A stretch of DNA of 64,000 bases from Ruminobacter sp964520475. Its GTDB lineage: Bacteria; Pseudomonadota; Gammaproteobacteria; Enterobacterales; Succinivibrionaceae. A program made the position numbers and the translations under genes. The DNA is taken from positions 1 to 64,000 of the forward strand of contig CAZFNS010000005.1 in the NCBI GenBank assembly GCA_964520475.1. Reading direction: 5' to 3'. The notes under the pieces were generated by a model. The model was not told the origin of the DNA. It saw nothing but the letters and a program-made list of their open reading frames with translations, and searched no databases. Below, piece after piece: positions 27,193-35,986 of the stretch. Position 1 is the first letter of the stretch, and the number at the start of each line of letters is the position of its first letter.

Positions 27193-28575
27193 TCAGCCCC
27201 GGCGCCAGGTCGTGCCGTCCGGGCCGTCCTCGATGATTACCCCCATGCCGGACAGCCGGTCCCGCGCCGCGTCGGCGGCCGCCCAGTCCCGGCGGCGGCG
27301 CGCCTCGTTCCGCTCCCGGATGATCGCCTCGATGAGCTCCCCGTCCCCGGCGGCGGCGCCCGCGGCGCCCTGCAGGTACTCCTCGGGATCCGCGGCGAGG
27401 ATGCCGAGCACGGCGCCGAGTTCCCTGAGCAGGGCCCCGAGCGCCGCGGCCCGCCCCGGGTCGGACGCCTTCAGGGTGTTGATTTCCCTGGCGAGGTCGA
27501 ACAGCGCGGCGTAGGCGAGCGGCGTGTTGAAATCGTCGTCCATCGCGGCGCGGAACCGCGCGGCGTGCTCCGAGTCGCGGGCGGGCGCGGCCGGCCCGAG
27601 GTTCCTGAGCGCCGTGTAGAGCCTCGCGAGGCCGTTCCGGGCCTGCTCGATGTTCTCCGGGGAGTAGTTGAGCTGGCTCCGGTACTGGGCGCTCAGCAGG
27701 AAAAAGCGCAGGGTCTCGCCGTCGTACCTGTCCAGAAGCTCGCGGATGGTAAAGAAATTGCCCAGCGACTTGGACATTTTCTCTTTGTTGATCATCATCA
27801 TGCCCGAATGCATCCAGTACCTGACGTAGCCGGTGCCGAGGGCGCGGCGGCTCTGGGCTATCTCGTTCTCGTGATGGGGGAAGATCAGATCCGACCCGCC
27901 GCCGTGGATGTCGAACTCGGCGCCGAGGTACTTGCAGTTCATCGCGGAGCATTCGATGTGCCATCCCGGCCGGCCCGCGCCCCACGGCGAGTCCCACGCC
28001 GGCTCGCCGGGCTTGGACATCTTCCACAGCACGAAGTCGTAAGGGTTCCGCTTCGACTCCTCCACGTCCACGCGGGCCCCGGCCTTCAGCTCGCCGAGGT
28101 TCTGCCCGGACAGGCGGCCGTATTCGGGGAAGGAGTCTATGGCGAACATGACGTCGCCGTTCCCGGCCGCGTAAGCCGATCCGTTCGCGAGCAGCTTCTC
28201 CGTCATGGCGATGATTTCGGGGATGTGATCCGTGGCCCGCGGCTCGACGTCGGGCCTCATGATGTTCAGGGCGTCGAAATCGCGGTACATCTCGGCGGTC
28301 ATGCGCGCGGTCAGGCTCGCGCAGCTTTCGCCGTTGGCGGCGGCGCGCGCGATGATCTTGTCGTCCACGTCGGTTATGTTCCTGACATATCTGACTTCGT
28401 AGCCCGAATAGCGCAGGTACCGGACCGCGGCGTCGAAGCAGGTGAAGGTCCGGGCGTGGCCGATGTGGCAGAGATCGTACACGGTCACCCCGCACACGTA
28501 CACGCCGATTTTCCCGGGAACGAGGGGAACGAATTTTTCCTTTCTGTGAGTCAGAGAATTGTAAATTTCCAGCAT
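27193..28575 (-). CDS. cysS: Cysteinyl-tRNA synthetase
   Basis: Class I synthetase that charges tRNA-Cys. The 460-residue protein (E. coli 461) has HIGH at 37-40 in CHIGHARTF, KMSKS in EKMSKSLGNF, and zinc ligands Cys28 and the later Cys/His set (ECSAMNC ... HHENE). The start MLEIYNSL is the family start and has GAGG upstream; a longer frame extends into the leader, where a terminator-like hairpin lies (28706-28734). Confidence 0.97.
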   Translation of the reverse strand: MLEIYNSLTHRKEKFVPLVPGKIGVYVCGVTVYDLCHIGHARTFTCFDAAVRYLRYSGYEVRYVRNITDVDDKIIARAAANGESCASLTARMTAEMYRDFDALNIMRPDVEPRATDHIPEIIAMTEKLLANGSAYAAGNGDVMFAIDSFPEYGRLSGQNLGELKAGARVDVEESKRNPYDFVLWKMSKPGEPAWDSPWGAGRPGWHIECSAMNCKYLGAEFDIHGGGSDLIFPHHENEIAQSRRALGTGYVRYWMHSGMMMINKEKMSKSLGNFFTIRELLDRYDGETLRFFLLSAQYRSQLNYSPENIEQARNGLARLYTALRNLGPAAPARDSEHAARFRAAMDDDFNTPLAYAALFDLAREINTLKASDPGRAAALGALLRELGAVLGILAADPEEYLQGAAGAAAGDGELIEAIIRERNEARRRRDWAAADAARDRLSGMGVIIEDGPDGTTWRRG

Positions 28576-28705
28576 AAACACCTCATGAAGCCCGGGGGCG
28601 CCCCGCGCGCGTGAAACTGAGGAAATTGTAAGCCACGGAATACCCGCGCGCAACGGATATTTCCCCGGGAGCCGCGCGGCGCGGGGGATTTGCCGGAAAC
28701 GAAGC

Positions 28706-28742
28706 AAAAAAAACGCCGGACCGATTGCCCGGCGCGCGCCGA
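28706..28742 (-). terminator. Intrinsic-terminator-like hairpin in the cysS leader
   Basis: On the minus strand CGCCGG pairs with CCGGCG and is followed by eight T residues, about 130 bases upstream of the cysS start and in the sense direction. An overlapping alternative stem (GGCGCG with CGCGCC, upstream arm near 28755-28763) could compete with it. It may be an attenuator, or simply stop stray transcription from the divergent glnA side. Confidence 0.5.
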
Positions 28743-28826
28743 AAGATTAGAATTTAGCGGCGCGCCCGGGACGGGAAACGCCGGCTCCGGCGAACCGGGC
28801 CGCGCGGGAGCGGGGGATGTGAAATG

Positions 28827-28842
28827 TGGCACATTTCTCGCA
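28827..28842 (+). promoter_or_regulatory. Sigma-54 (RpoN) promoter of glnA
   Basis: TGGCAC-N5-TCGCA matches the -24/-12 consensus TGGCAC-N5-TTGCA with one mismatch and correct GG-to-GC spacing. Position upstream of glnA, with ntrB and ntrC nearby, fits NtrC-activated transcription under nitrogen limitation. Confidence 0.8.
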
Positions 28843-28848
28843 TACATT

Positions 28849-28876
28849 TTGACAGAGCCTTTTTACTGACTATCGT
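28849..28876 (+). promoter_or_regulatory. Possible sigma-70 promoter of glnA
   Basis: TTGACA followed by a 16-base spacer and TATCGT lies just downstream of the sigma-54 site. A second, housekeeping promoter for glnA is common in this class, though the -10 here is weak. Confidence 0.5.
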
Positions 28877-28913
28877 ATCTTTGTTTTGTGTTTTGCTTCT
28901 GGAGGATTTGTGA

Positions 28914-30338
28914 ATGGCAATAGCAGACGTATTGAATAAGATCAAGGAAGAGAACGTCAAGTTCGTGGACTTGCGTTTCACCGACATCAAAGGCAAAGAA
29001 CAGCACGTTTCCATCCCCGCCTCGGTCGTGAACGAAGACTTCTTCACCGACGGCAAGATGTTCGACGGCTCGTCGATCTCCGGGTGGAAGGGCATCAACG
29101 AATCGGACATGATCCTGATGCCGGATCCCGAAACCGCGATGATCGACCCGTTTTACGCGGACAAGTCCATGTTCATCCGTTGCGACATCCTAGAGCCGAC
29201 CACGATGCAGGGCTACGGCCGCGACCCGAGATCGATCTCCAAGCGGGCTGAAGCCTACCTGAAATCGACCGGCCTGGCCGATTACGCTCTGTTCGGACCC
29301 GAGCCGGAATTCTTCATCTTCGACGACGTCCGCTTCAAAACCGACATGAGCGGCTGCATGGTTTCCGTCGACGACCCCGAGGCCGCCTGGAACTCCGCCA
29401 CCGAGTACGAAGGCGGCAACAAGGGCCACCGGCCCCCGGTCAAGGGCGGCTACTTCCCGGTGCCCCCGGTCGACTCGTCGCAGGACATCAGATCCGCCAT
29501 GTGCGAGACCCTGCAGGAGCTGGGCCTGAAGATTGAGGCCCACCACCACGAGGTCGCCACCTGCGGCCAGAACGAGATCGCCGTCAAATTCAACACCCTG
29601 ACCAGGAAGGCCGACGAGGTCATCATCGAAAAGTACGTCGTCTGGAACGTCGCCAACGAATTCGGCAAGACCGCCACCTTCATGCCGAAGCCGATCGCGG
29701 GCGACAACGGCTCGGGCATGCACGTGCACCAGTCCCTCGGCCGCTACGACGAAAACGGCAAAATGGTCAACCTGTTCTCGGGCGACCTTTACGGCAACCT
29801 GTCCCAGACCGCCCTGTGGTACATCGGCGGCATCAAGAAGCACGCCAAGGCCCTGAACGCGTTCACCAACCCGTCCACCAACTCCTACAGAAGGCTGGTG
29901 CCCGGGTTCGAGGCTCCCGTGATGCTCGCCTACTCGGCGCGCAACCGTTCCGCCTCGATCCGCATCCCGAGCGTGACGAGCCCGAAAGCCGTCCGCATCG
30001 AGGTCAGGTTCCCGGACTGCACGGCCAACCCGTATCTCGCCTTCTCCGCCATGCTGATGGCCGGTCTCGACGGCATCATCAACCACATCGACCCGGGCGA
30101 GGCCATGGACAAGAACCTGTACGACCTGCCGCCCGAAGAGGAGGCGCTGATTCCCCAGGTGTGCGGATCCCTCGACGAGGCTCTCGAGAACCTCGAGAAG
30201 GACAACGAGTTCCTGACCAGGGGCGGCGTGTTCTCCGAGGACTTCATCAGGGCGTACATCGAGCTCAAGAGGGAAGACGTGAACAAGCTGCACATGATCC
30301 CCCACCCGGCCGAGTTCGAGCTGTACTACTCGCTCTAA
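28914..30338 (+). CDS. glnA: Glutamine synthetase, type I
   Basis: Dodecameric enzyme that makes glutamine from glutamate, ammonia and ATP. The 474-residue protein has the N-terminal latch MFDGSSISGW, the active-site segments GPEPEFFIFD, HHEVATCGQNEI and GDNGSGMHVH, and KALNAFTNPSTNSYRRLVPG. The adenylylation site is Tyr403 in KNLYDLPPEE, which marks the GSI-beta type controlled by GlnE. GGAGG sits upstream of the ATG. A strong terminator follows. Confidence 0.98.
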   Translation: MAIADVLNKIKEENVKFVDLRFTDIKGKEQHVSIPASVVNEDFFTDGKMFDGSSISGWKGINESDMILMPDPETAMIDPFYADKSMFIRCDILEPTTMQGYGRDPRSISKRAEAYLKSTGLADYALFGPEPEFFIFDDVRFKTDMSGCMVSVDDPEAAWNSATEYEGGNKGHRPPVKGGYFPVPPVDSSQDIRSAMCETLQELGLKIEAHHHEVATCGQNEIAVKFNTLTRKADEVIIEKYVVWNVANEFGKTATFMPKPIAGDNGSGMHVHQSLGRYDENGKMVNLFSGDLYGNLSQTALWYIGGIKKHAKALNAFTNPSTNSYRRLVPGFEAPVMLAYSARNRSASIRIPSVTSPKAVRIEVRFPDCTANPYLAFSAMLMAGLDGIINHIDPGEAMDKNLYDLPPEEEALIPQVCGSLDEALENLEKDNEFLTRGGVFSEDFIRAYIELKREDVNKLHMIPHPAEFELYYSL

Positions 30339-30355
30339 ACCGCGGATGACCAAGC

Positions 30356-30387
30356 GGGGGCCCGGCTGCGCCGGGCCCCCTTTTTTT
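30356..30387 (+). terminator. Terminator after glnA
   Basis: GGGGGCCCGGC pairs with GCCGGGCCCCC across a three-base loop, followed by seven T residues. Confidence 0.95.
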
Positions 30388-30568
30388 GTCCGGCCCCCGG
30401 CGGGGGCCCTGCGGAGGCCGGCCGCGGACGCAAATTTTTTCTTTACACGGCGGCCGCCGTCATGCTACATTTTTGAAATAAGGCATCCCGTATAAAAAAG
30501 CGACGCCGGGCGCCGGACGCCGGAGCGTCGCGGAAATCCGTGCGAAACAACATAGAGGAGCGTGCAGC

Positions 30569-31135
30569 ATGAAACTTGCGAAAACGGCGTTGATTGCCCT
30601 CGCGGCGTTCGGTCTGTGCACAATGTCCGTGCAGGCCGAGAGTGTTTACAAGTGGGTGGACGCCAACGGCGTGACCCATTACGGCGACGGCCCCCGCAGC
30701 AAAAAGGAAGGCGGTTCCGAGACCATAACCATCCAGACGCCTAAAGTCGGCACGGTCGCCCCGACGCGCAGCTCTTCGGGCTACGTGCCGAAAAGGACTT
30801 CCGTCCGTTCCGGCTACGGCGCGACCAACATGGACTACAGCGTGGCCGTCACCTCGCCCGCGCCCGGCGACGAGATCCGCGCCAACAACGGCGTCATCCA
30901 CGTGTCGGCGTCGGTAAACCCGCGGCCCCAGGGCAACTACACCCTCAGGGTCTTCATCGACGGCGCCCTCTACGCGTCGGCCGCCAACTCCCAGCGGATC
31001 GAGGTGCAGGGCGTGCCCCGGGGCGAGCACAGCGTGACGGTGAAACTGCAGACGCAAGATGGCAAAATTATTGCATCGGAACCCGTTAGTTTTTCCGTAT
31101 TGCGCGTCGCCATAGCCAGGCCCAGGCACAAGTAA
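30569..31135 (+). CDS. DUF4124 domain secreted protein
   Basis: A 188-residue protein with an N-terminal signal peptide (about 1-23, ending SVQA) and a DUF4124 domain of the type YKWVDANGVTHYGD (about 26-45). A Ser/Thr/Arg-rich linker follows, then a beta-rich C-terminal domain (about 88-180). It is probably periplasmic. DUF4124 genes between glnA and ntrB recur in gammaproteobacteria; their role is not known. GAGGAG precedes the ATG. Its own terminator follows. Confidence 0.85.
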   Translation: MKLAKTALIALAAFGLCTMSVQAESVYKWVDANGVTHYGDGPRSKKEGGSETITIQTPKVGTVAPTRSSSGYVPKRTSVRSGYGATNMDYSVAVTSPAPGDEIRANNGVIHVSASVNPRPQGNYTLRVFIDGALYASAANSQRIEVQGVPRGEHSVTVKLQTQDGKIIASEPVSFSVLRVAIARPRHK

Positions 31136-31155
31136 TCCGCGTGGAACGCCTGCGG

Positions 31156-31199
31156 GCACCATAATGCGGCACGCGCCCCGTTATGGTGCTTATTTTTTT
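31156..31199 (+). terminator. Terminator between the DUF4124 gene and ntrB
   Basis: GCACCATAA pairs with TTATGGTGC across a 16-base loop and is followed by a T-rich tail. ntrBC expression therefore needs read-through or its own promoter. Confidence 0.85.
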
Positions 31200-31214
31200 G
31201 CCCGGTAAAAAAAG

Positions 31215-32288
31215 ATGAACGATAATGTTAAAGACATCGCCGCCTGCGCCCTGGACAACATGCTGACCGCGGTGATCATGCTGGATCACGGCCTGAACGT
31301 GAAGTACGCGAACAACGCCACCGAACAGATCTTCAGACTGAGCCCGAAGAAGTTCCTCGGCAAAAAAATCGACCGGATCTTCGACTACACCAATTTCGAC
31401 TTCGACCGGCTGCTCTCCTGCCATTCCCGCGATCTTGGGTACACGGACTACGACGTCACCTTCGTGATCGAAGCCTCCCCCGTGATGGCGGAAGTGACGG
31501 TCAGCCCGGTGTCGAACCAGAACTCCGACTGCGACATCCTGCTCGAGCTGCGCAAGGTGAACCTGCCGCGGCGGATGAACTACGACATGGCCCAGTATTC
31601 CCAGCAGGAGGCGGCGCGGGAGCTGGTGCGGGGGCTCGCCCACGAGATCAAGAATCCCCTCAGCGGACTGCGCGGCGCGGCGCAGCTGCTCGAGCGCCAG
31701 TTCAAGAACCACAGCGAGGTGAAGGAATACACCACCGTGATCATCGAGCAGGCCGACCGCCTGAAAAACCTGGTCAACCGGCTGCTCGGGCCGCAGAAGG
31801 CGGCGCCCTTCGCCATGACCAACATCCACGTGATCCTAGAGCACGTGCGGAAACTGGTGCAGATGGAGCTGCCGGACAACATCAGGATCGTCCGCGACTA
31901 CGATCCCTCGATCCCGGAGCTCATGATGGAGCCGGATCAGATCGAACAGACCGTGCTGAACATCGTCCACAACTCGGTGCTCGCCCTGAAGGAGCAGAAG
32001 AACCCGCGCGGGGTCATCACCATCAAAACGCGCACGGCCTACCGGGCCCCCATCTACGAAAACGTCGTCAAGCTGGCCCTGGTCATAAAGATTTCGGACA
32101 ACGGCCCCGGCATCCCGAGCGACATCCAGGACAAGATATTCTACCCGCTCGTCAGCAGGCGCAAGGGCGGCACGGGACTGGGGCTCGCGATCGCCCAGAA
32201 CATCATCAACCAGCACAACGGCAAGATCGAGTGCGCCAGCTGGCAGGGCTACACCGAATTCACGATATACATTCCCATCAAGGAGTAA
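31215..32288 (+). CDS. glnL: Nitrogen regulation sensor kinase NtrB
   Basis: Soluble histidine kinase/phosphatase that controls NtrC in response to PII. The 357-residue protein has an N-terminal PAS domain (about 10-115), the phospho-acceptor His143 in GLAHEIKNPLSG, and the ATPase boxes N (VLNIVHNSVLAL), G1 (ISDNGPGIP) and G2 (GGTGLGLAIAQ). No membrane segment is present, as expected. It ends three bases before ntrC. Confidence 0.96.
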   Translation: MNDNVKDIAACALDNMLTAVIMLDHGLNVKYANNATEQIFRLSPKKFLGKKIDRIFDYTNFDFDRLLSCHSRDLGYTDYDVTFVIEASPVMAEVTVSPVSNQNSDCDILLELRKVNLPRRMNYDMAQYSQQEAARELVRGLAHEIKNPLSGLRGAAQLLERQFKNHSEVKEYTTVIIEQADRLKNLVNRLLGPQKAAPFAMTNIHVILEHVRKLVQMELPDNIRIVRDYDPSIPELMMEPDQIEQTVLNIVHNSVLALKEQKNPRGVITIKTRTAYRAPIYENVVKLALVIKISDNGPGIPSDIQDKIFYPLVSRRKGGTGLGLAIAQNIINQHNGKIECASWQGYTEFTIYIPIKE

Positions 32289-32291
32289 ACC

Positions 32292-33764
32292 ATGCGCAAA
32301 GAAGTCTGGATTGCGGACGACGACAGCTCCATCCGCTTCGTTCTGGAAAAGGCTCTGTCCCAGGAGGGCTTCCGGTGCCGCTGCTTCGAGAACGCGGATC
32401 TGCTCCTCGCCGCGATCGGGCACGCCGATCCCGAGGTGATCATCTCGGACATCCGCATGCCCGGGACCGACGGCCTCGAAATGCTGCGAAAGGTTCACGA
32501 GACCCGTCCCGGCATCCCGGTCATCATCACCACCGCGCACAGCGACCTCACCAGCGCCGTCAACTCCTACCAGAGCGGCTCGTTCGAATACCTGCCGAAG
32601 CCCTTCGACATCGACGAGGTCATCGACGTGGTGAAAAAGGCCGAGGCCGGCTATCTGGAAAAGAACCGGATCGCGGGCGCCGAGAAGCCGGCCGAGAGGC
32701 CCGCCGAGAACCTGAACCAGGACACGGAAATCATCGGCAAGTCCCCGGCGATGCAGGAGGTGTTCCGCGCCATCGGCCGGCTGGCCAAATCGTCCGTGAG
32801 CGTGCTCCTGAGCGGGCAGTCCGGCACGGGCAAGGAGCTGGTGGCGCGCGCCCTTCACCGGCACAGCGTCAGAAGCGGCCGCCCCTTCATCGCGCTGAAC
32901 ATGGCCGCGATCCCCCGGGAGCTGATCGAGTCCGAGCTGTTCGGCCACGAAAAGGGCGCCTTCACCGGGGCGAACGCCGTGAACGCCGGCAAGTTCGAGC
33001 AGGCGAACGGCGGCACGCTGTTCCTCGACGAGATCGGGGACATGCCGCTGGAAGTCCAGACCAGGCTGCTGCGGGTGCTCTCGAACGGGGATTTCTACCG
33101 CATCGGCGGGCACAAAGCGATCTCGGCGGACGCGCGCATCATCGCCGCCACGAACCAGAACCTCGAAAAGCTGGTCGCGGAGGGGAAATTCCGCGAGGAT
33201 CTGTTCTACCGCCTGAACGTCATCAGGATCCACATCCCGCCGCTCCGGGAACGGAGCACGGACATTCCCCGGCTCGCCCGGCGGTTCCTGACGGTTTCGG
33301 CGGGCGAGCTCGGCGTCGAGCCCAAGGTTCTCACGCCCGAAGCCGAGAAGTTCCTGTGCGGGCTGCCGTGGCCCGGGAACGTGCGCCAGCTCGAAAACGC
33401 CTGCCGGTGGCTCACGGTCATGGCCCCGGGACAGAAAATCACCGTGGGCGACCTGCCCCCCGAACTGATCGCCGAAGGCCGGAGCCGCAACGCCCCGCCG
33501 CGGGTCATGGTCAACCGGGCGGCCGGGGGTTCGAACAAACTCCCCCTGGATCTGTCGTGGCAGACCCTGCTCAAGGACTGGGTGAACTCCCGGCTCCACG
33601 AGGGCTGCACCGACGTGCTCGGCGAGGCCCTGCCCGAATTCGAGCGGGCGCTCATCGTCACCGCGCTGAAATACACCCACGACCACAAGCAGGAGGCGGC
33701 CCGGCTCATCGGCTGGGGCCGGAACACCCTCACCCGCAAGCTCAAGGAGCTGGATCTGGAATGA
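32292..33764 (+). CDS. glnG: Nitrogen regulation response regulator NtrC
   Basis: Sigma-54 activator. The 490-residue protein has a receiver domain (Asp10/Asp11 acidic pocket, phospho-acceptor Asp53 in IISDIRMPG), an AAA+ core with GQSGTGKE and the sigma-54 loop GAFTGA (222-227), and a C-terminal Fis-type helix-turn-helix (HDHKQEAARLIGWGRNTLTR). It probably activates the sigma-54 promoter found upstream of glnA. Confidence 0.97.
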   Translation: MRKEVWIADDDSSIRFVLEKALSQEGFRCRCFENADLLLAAIGHADPEVIISDIRMPGTDGLEMLRKVHETRPGIPVIITTAHSDLTSAVNSYQSGSFEYLPKPFDIDEVIDVVKKAEAGYLEKNRIAGAEKPAERPAENLNQDTEIIGKSPAMQEVFRAIGRLAKSSVSVLLSGQSGTGKELVARALHRHSVRSGRPFIALNMAAIPRELIESELFGHEKGAFTGANAVNAGKFEQANGGTLFLDEIGDMPLEVQTRLLRVLSNGDFYRIGGHKAISADARIIAATNQNLEKLVAEGKFREDLFYRLNVIRIHIPPLRERSTDIPRLARRFLTVSAGELGVEPKVLTPEAEKFLCGLPWPGNVRQLENACRWLTVMAPGQKITVGDLPPELIAEGRSRNAPPRVMVNRAAGGSNKLPLDLSWQTLLKDWVNSRLHEGCTDVLGEALPEFERALIVTALKYTHDHKQEAARLIGWGRNTLTRKLKELDLE

Positions 33765-33882
33765 TCCGGCCGGGCGCGGGCTTTCCCGCGCCGCGGAAGC
33801 GATCCCGATTTCCCCGCCGGGCAAAATGGGGTACAATTGAGAGCGTTACAGTTTCAAACCAGCCCAGCGCCGGATCGGACAA

Positions 33883-34095
33883 GTGAAGATTATAGTGAAA
33901 GCCCCGCTGTGGGCGAAAATTTTATACGCCTGCGGCATCTGCATGCTCATAGCCGGCGTCTGCTCCCATTTTTTCGGGTTCCCGGACATCGATCCCCTTA
34001 ACATGCCGTTCTTCCTGATCGGCGGCGTGGCCCTGATCATTCCCTATCAGGCCTATTACCTCGGAGAGGTGCTCAAGTACCGCCCCAAAGGCTGA
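33883..34095 (+). CDS. Small two-helix membrane protein, unknown function
   Basis: A 70-residue protein with two predicted transmembrane helices (about 10-31 and 42-60) separated by a short Asp/Pro loop, and a basic C-terminus. The start is a GTG with a weak GGA upstream. It is 28 bases before engB and may be cotranscribed. I do not recognise a family. Confidence 0.6.
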   Translation: MKIIVKAPLWAKILYACGICMLIAGVCSHFFGFPDIDPLNMPFFLIGGVALIIPYQAYYLGEVLKYRPKG

Positions 34096-34123
34096 CGCGG
34101 CGGCCGGCCAGGAGAACACCCGG

Positions 34124-34828
34124 ATGATCGATTTCAGGAACACAAAATTCGTAACCAGCGCTCCCGACATTTCGCGGCTCCCGGCCGACACCGGGGTGGA
34201 AATCGCCTTCGCCGGGCGGTCCAACGCCGGCAAGTCCACGGCTCTCAACCGCCTGACGGGACAGAAGAATCTCGCCAAAACCAGCAAAACCCCGGGCAGA
34301 ACCAGGCTCATCAACCTGTTCGAGATCGAGCCGGGCAAACGCCTGGTCGATCTGCCGGGCTACGGCTACGCCGAGGCGCCGAAATCGATCCGGGAGCAGT
34401 GGCAGCGCTCCCTGACGCGGTACCTCCGGGAGCGCAGATCGCTCCGGGGCATCGCGGTGCTGATGGACATCCGCCACCCGCTGAAGGATCTCGACCGGCA
34501 GATCATCACCTGGGCGGTTCTTTCCAACCTGGAGATTATCGTCGTCCTCACCAAATGCGACAAACTCGCCCCCAACGCCCGGAAAAACGCGGTGAGCGAG
34601 GTGAAAAGGCTGATGACGGAATTCGGCTGCTCCTGCAGCCCGGTGGCGTTTTCGGCCCTGTCGGGGCAGGGACTCGACGAACTCAGATCCGCGCTGGACA
34701 GATTTTACAACCAATTCGGGGACGATTCCCCGGACGCGGTTCCCGGGACGGGCGGCGACGACGACGGCGGCGACGGCGGCATCGACACGGAGGCCTGGGA
34801 GCGGGCGGCAAAGGAGCGGCAGCCATGA
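34124..34828 (+). CDS. engB: Ribosome biogenesis GTP-binding protein EngB (YihA/YsxC)
   Basis: Essential GTPase for 50S assembly. The 234-residue protein has G1 GRSNAGKS (31-38), the G2 threonines in SKTPGRT, G3 DLPGYGYAEAP and G4 TKCDK. A C-terminal tail of about 35 residues is rich in Gly and Asp (GTGGDDDGGDGG) and goes past the conserved domain. The gene overlaps gmk (ATGA). Confidence 0.95.
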   Translation: MIDFRNTKFVTSAPDISRLPADTGVEIAFAGRSNAGKSTALNRLTGQKNLAKTSKTPGRTRLINLFEIEPGKRLVDLPGYGYAEAPKSIREQWQRSLTRYLRERRSLRGIAVLMDIRHPLKDLDRQIITWAVLSNLEIIVVLTKCDKLAPNARKNAVSEVKRLMTEFGCSCSPVAFSALSGQGLDELRSALDRFYNQFGDDSPDAVPGTGGDDDGGDGGIDTEAWERAAKERQP

Positions 34829-35463
34829 AAGGAACGTTTTACATCGTCTCTTCCCCGAGCGGGGCGGGAAAGTCGAGTCTCATCAAAGCCCTGTTCGAAA
34901 AGCACAACGCGGACGGCTCCATGTACCTGTCCGTTTCCCACACCACGCGGCCCCCGCGCCCCGGCGAGACCGATCACGTGCACTACCATTTCGTGGACGA
35001 GGCCGAATTCAAACGGCTGATCGCGCGCGGCGCGTTTTACGAGTGGGCCGAGGTTTTCGGCAAATATTACGGCACCTCCCGGGAACTGGCGCGTCAGGCG
35101 CTCGAGGACGGCAGGGACGTCTTCCTGGACATCGACTGGCAGGGCGCGCGGCAGATCCGGGAACAGGAGTCCGGGGCCAGGAGCATTTTCATCCTGCCGC
35201 CGAGCCTGGCCGAGCTGCGCCGCCGGCTCGTCGCGCGGGCCCAGGACTCGGCCGAGGTGATCGACGGCCGGATGAGCCGGGCCCAGCGGGAGATATCCCA
35301 CTACCGCGAATACGACTACTGCCTGATCAACGACGATTTCGCCGCGACTCTCGAGAATTTCTGGACGATTGTCCGCGCGAACCGCCTGTCCAGGACGTAT
35401 TTCGACGACAATTACCCGGGCGTCGCCGCCGATCTGCTCGCGGGCTACCGGGAGGACGCCTGA
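34825..35463 (+). CDS. gmk: Guanylate kinase
   Basis: Phosphorylates GMP to GDP. The 212-residue protein has the P-loop SSPSGAGKSS, the GMP-binding segment SVSHTTRPPRPGE and VDIDWQG-type Walker B (LDIDWQGARQI). The start is set by AAGGAG upstream and the ATGA overlap with engB. Next to rpoZ and spoT, as in E. coli. Confidence 0.97.
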   Translation: MKGTFYIVSSPSGAGKSSLIKALFEKHNADGSMYLSVSHTTRPPRPGETDHVHYHFVDEAEFKRLIARGAFYEWAEVFGKYYGTSRELARQALEDGRDVFLDIDWQGARQIREQESGARSIFILPPSLAELRRRLVARAQDSAEVIDGRMSRAQREISHYREYDYCLINDDFAATLENFWTIVRANRLSRTYFDDNYPGVAADLLAGYREDA

Positions 35464-35486
35464 GCGCGGCGCCGCGCGGCATGTTA

Positions 35487-35515
35487 TTGCCGTTTCCCGC
35501 CGTCCGTGCTAGAAT
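35487..35515 (+). promoter_or_regulatory. Sigma-70 promoter of rpoZ
   Basis: TTGCCG, a 17-base spacer and TAGAAT with TGC just upstream, 28 bases before the rpoZ start. Confidence 0.65.
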
Positions 35516-35542
35516 TACCGAAATTTTATTCAGGAGACTTTT

Positions 35543-35830
35543 ATGGCTCGTATTACTGTTGAAGACGCCGTGGAGCAGGTGGGCAACCGTTTCGACCTGG
35601 TCCTGACCGCCGCCCGCCGCGCCCGCCAGATCTCGGTGAACGGATGTGATCCGCTGGTGGAAATCGAAAACGACAAACCGACCGTCATCGCCCTGCGCGA
35701 AATCGAAGAGGGGCTGATCTCGGAAGAATTCATGGACAAGCAGGATCAGAAGGGCCGTCTGAAGAATTCCGAGGAATTCGCGGAAATGGCCGACGTGCCC
35801 CCGCTCGAAAACACCAGCCTGTTCGACTGA
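35543..35830 (+). CDS. rpoZ: RNA polymerase omega subunit
   Basis: A 95-residue protein with the family start MARITVEDAVEQVGNRFDLV and the segment AARRARQI. Omega binds the beta' subunit, helps assembly and forms part of one ppGpp-binding site. AGGAG precedes the ATG. The next gene, spoT, has its own promoter but is functionally linked through ppGpp. Confidence 0.98.
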   Translation: MARITVEDAVEQVGNRFDLVLTAARRARQISVNGCDPLVEIENDKPTVIALREIEEGLISEEFMDKQDQKGRLKNSEEFAEMADVPPLENTSLFD

Positions 35831-35947
35831 TCCGAACCGGCCCGACCCGCCGAGCCGCGCCGCAGCGCGGCTTTTCCGCCTCAAAAGCGCCCCGCTTCCC
35901 CGCAAAATCCCGCTCGCCCCGCAACCTGAGACGCGCCTTTTTAATGC

Positions 35948-35953
35948 TATAAT
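35948..35953 (+). promoter_or_regulatory. Extended -10 promoter of spoT
   Basis: TATAAT with TGC directly upstream. A transcript from here would start near 35960, which excludes an ATG-like start at 35957 and supports the spoT start at 35987. Confidence 0.65.
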
Positions 35954-35986
35954 GTCTTGTATTGGATATGCACGGACGCGCCCGAC

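Noticed and set aside
28706..28763. T-box riboswitch upstream of cysS
   Set aside because: No T-box sequence or specifier stem is visible, and the class is not known for T-boxes. Only the hairpin is reported.
28551..28847. 98-codon minus-strand open frame upstream of cysS
   Set aside because: It overlaps the terminator-like hairpin and the start of cysS, has no ribosome site and has noise-like composition.
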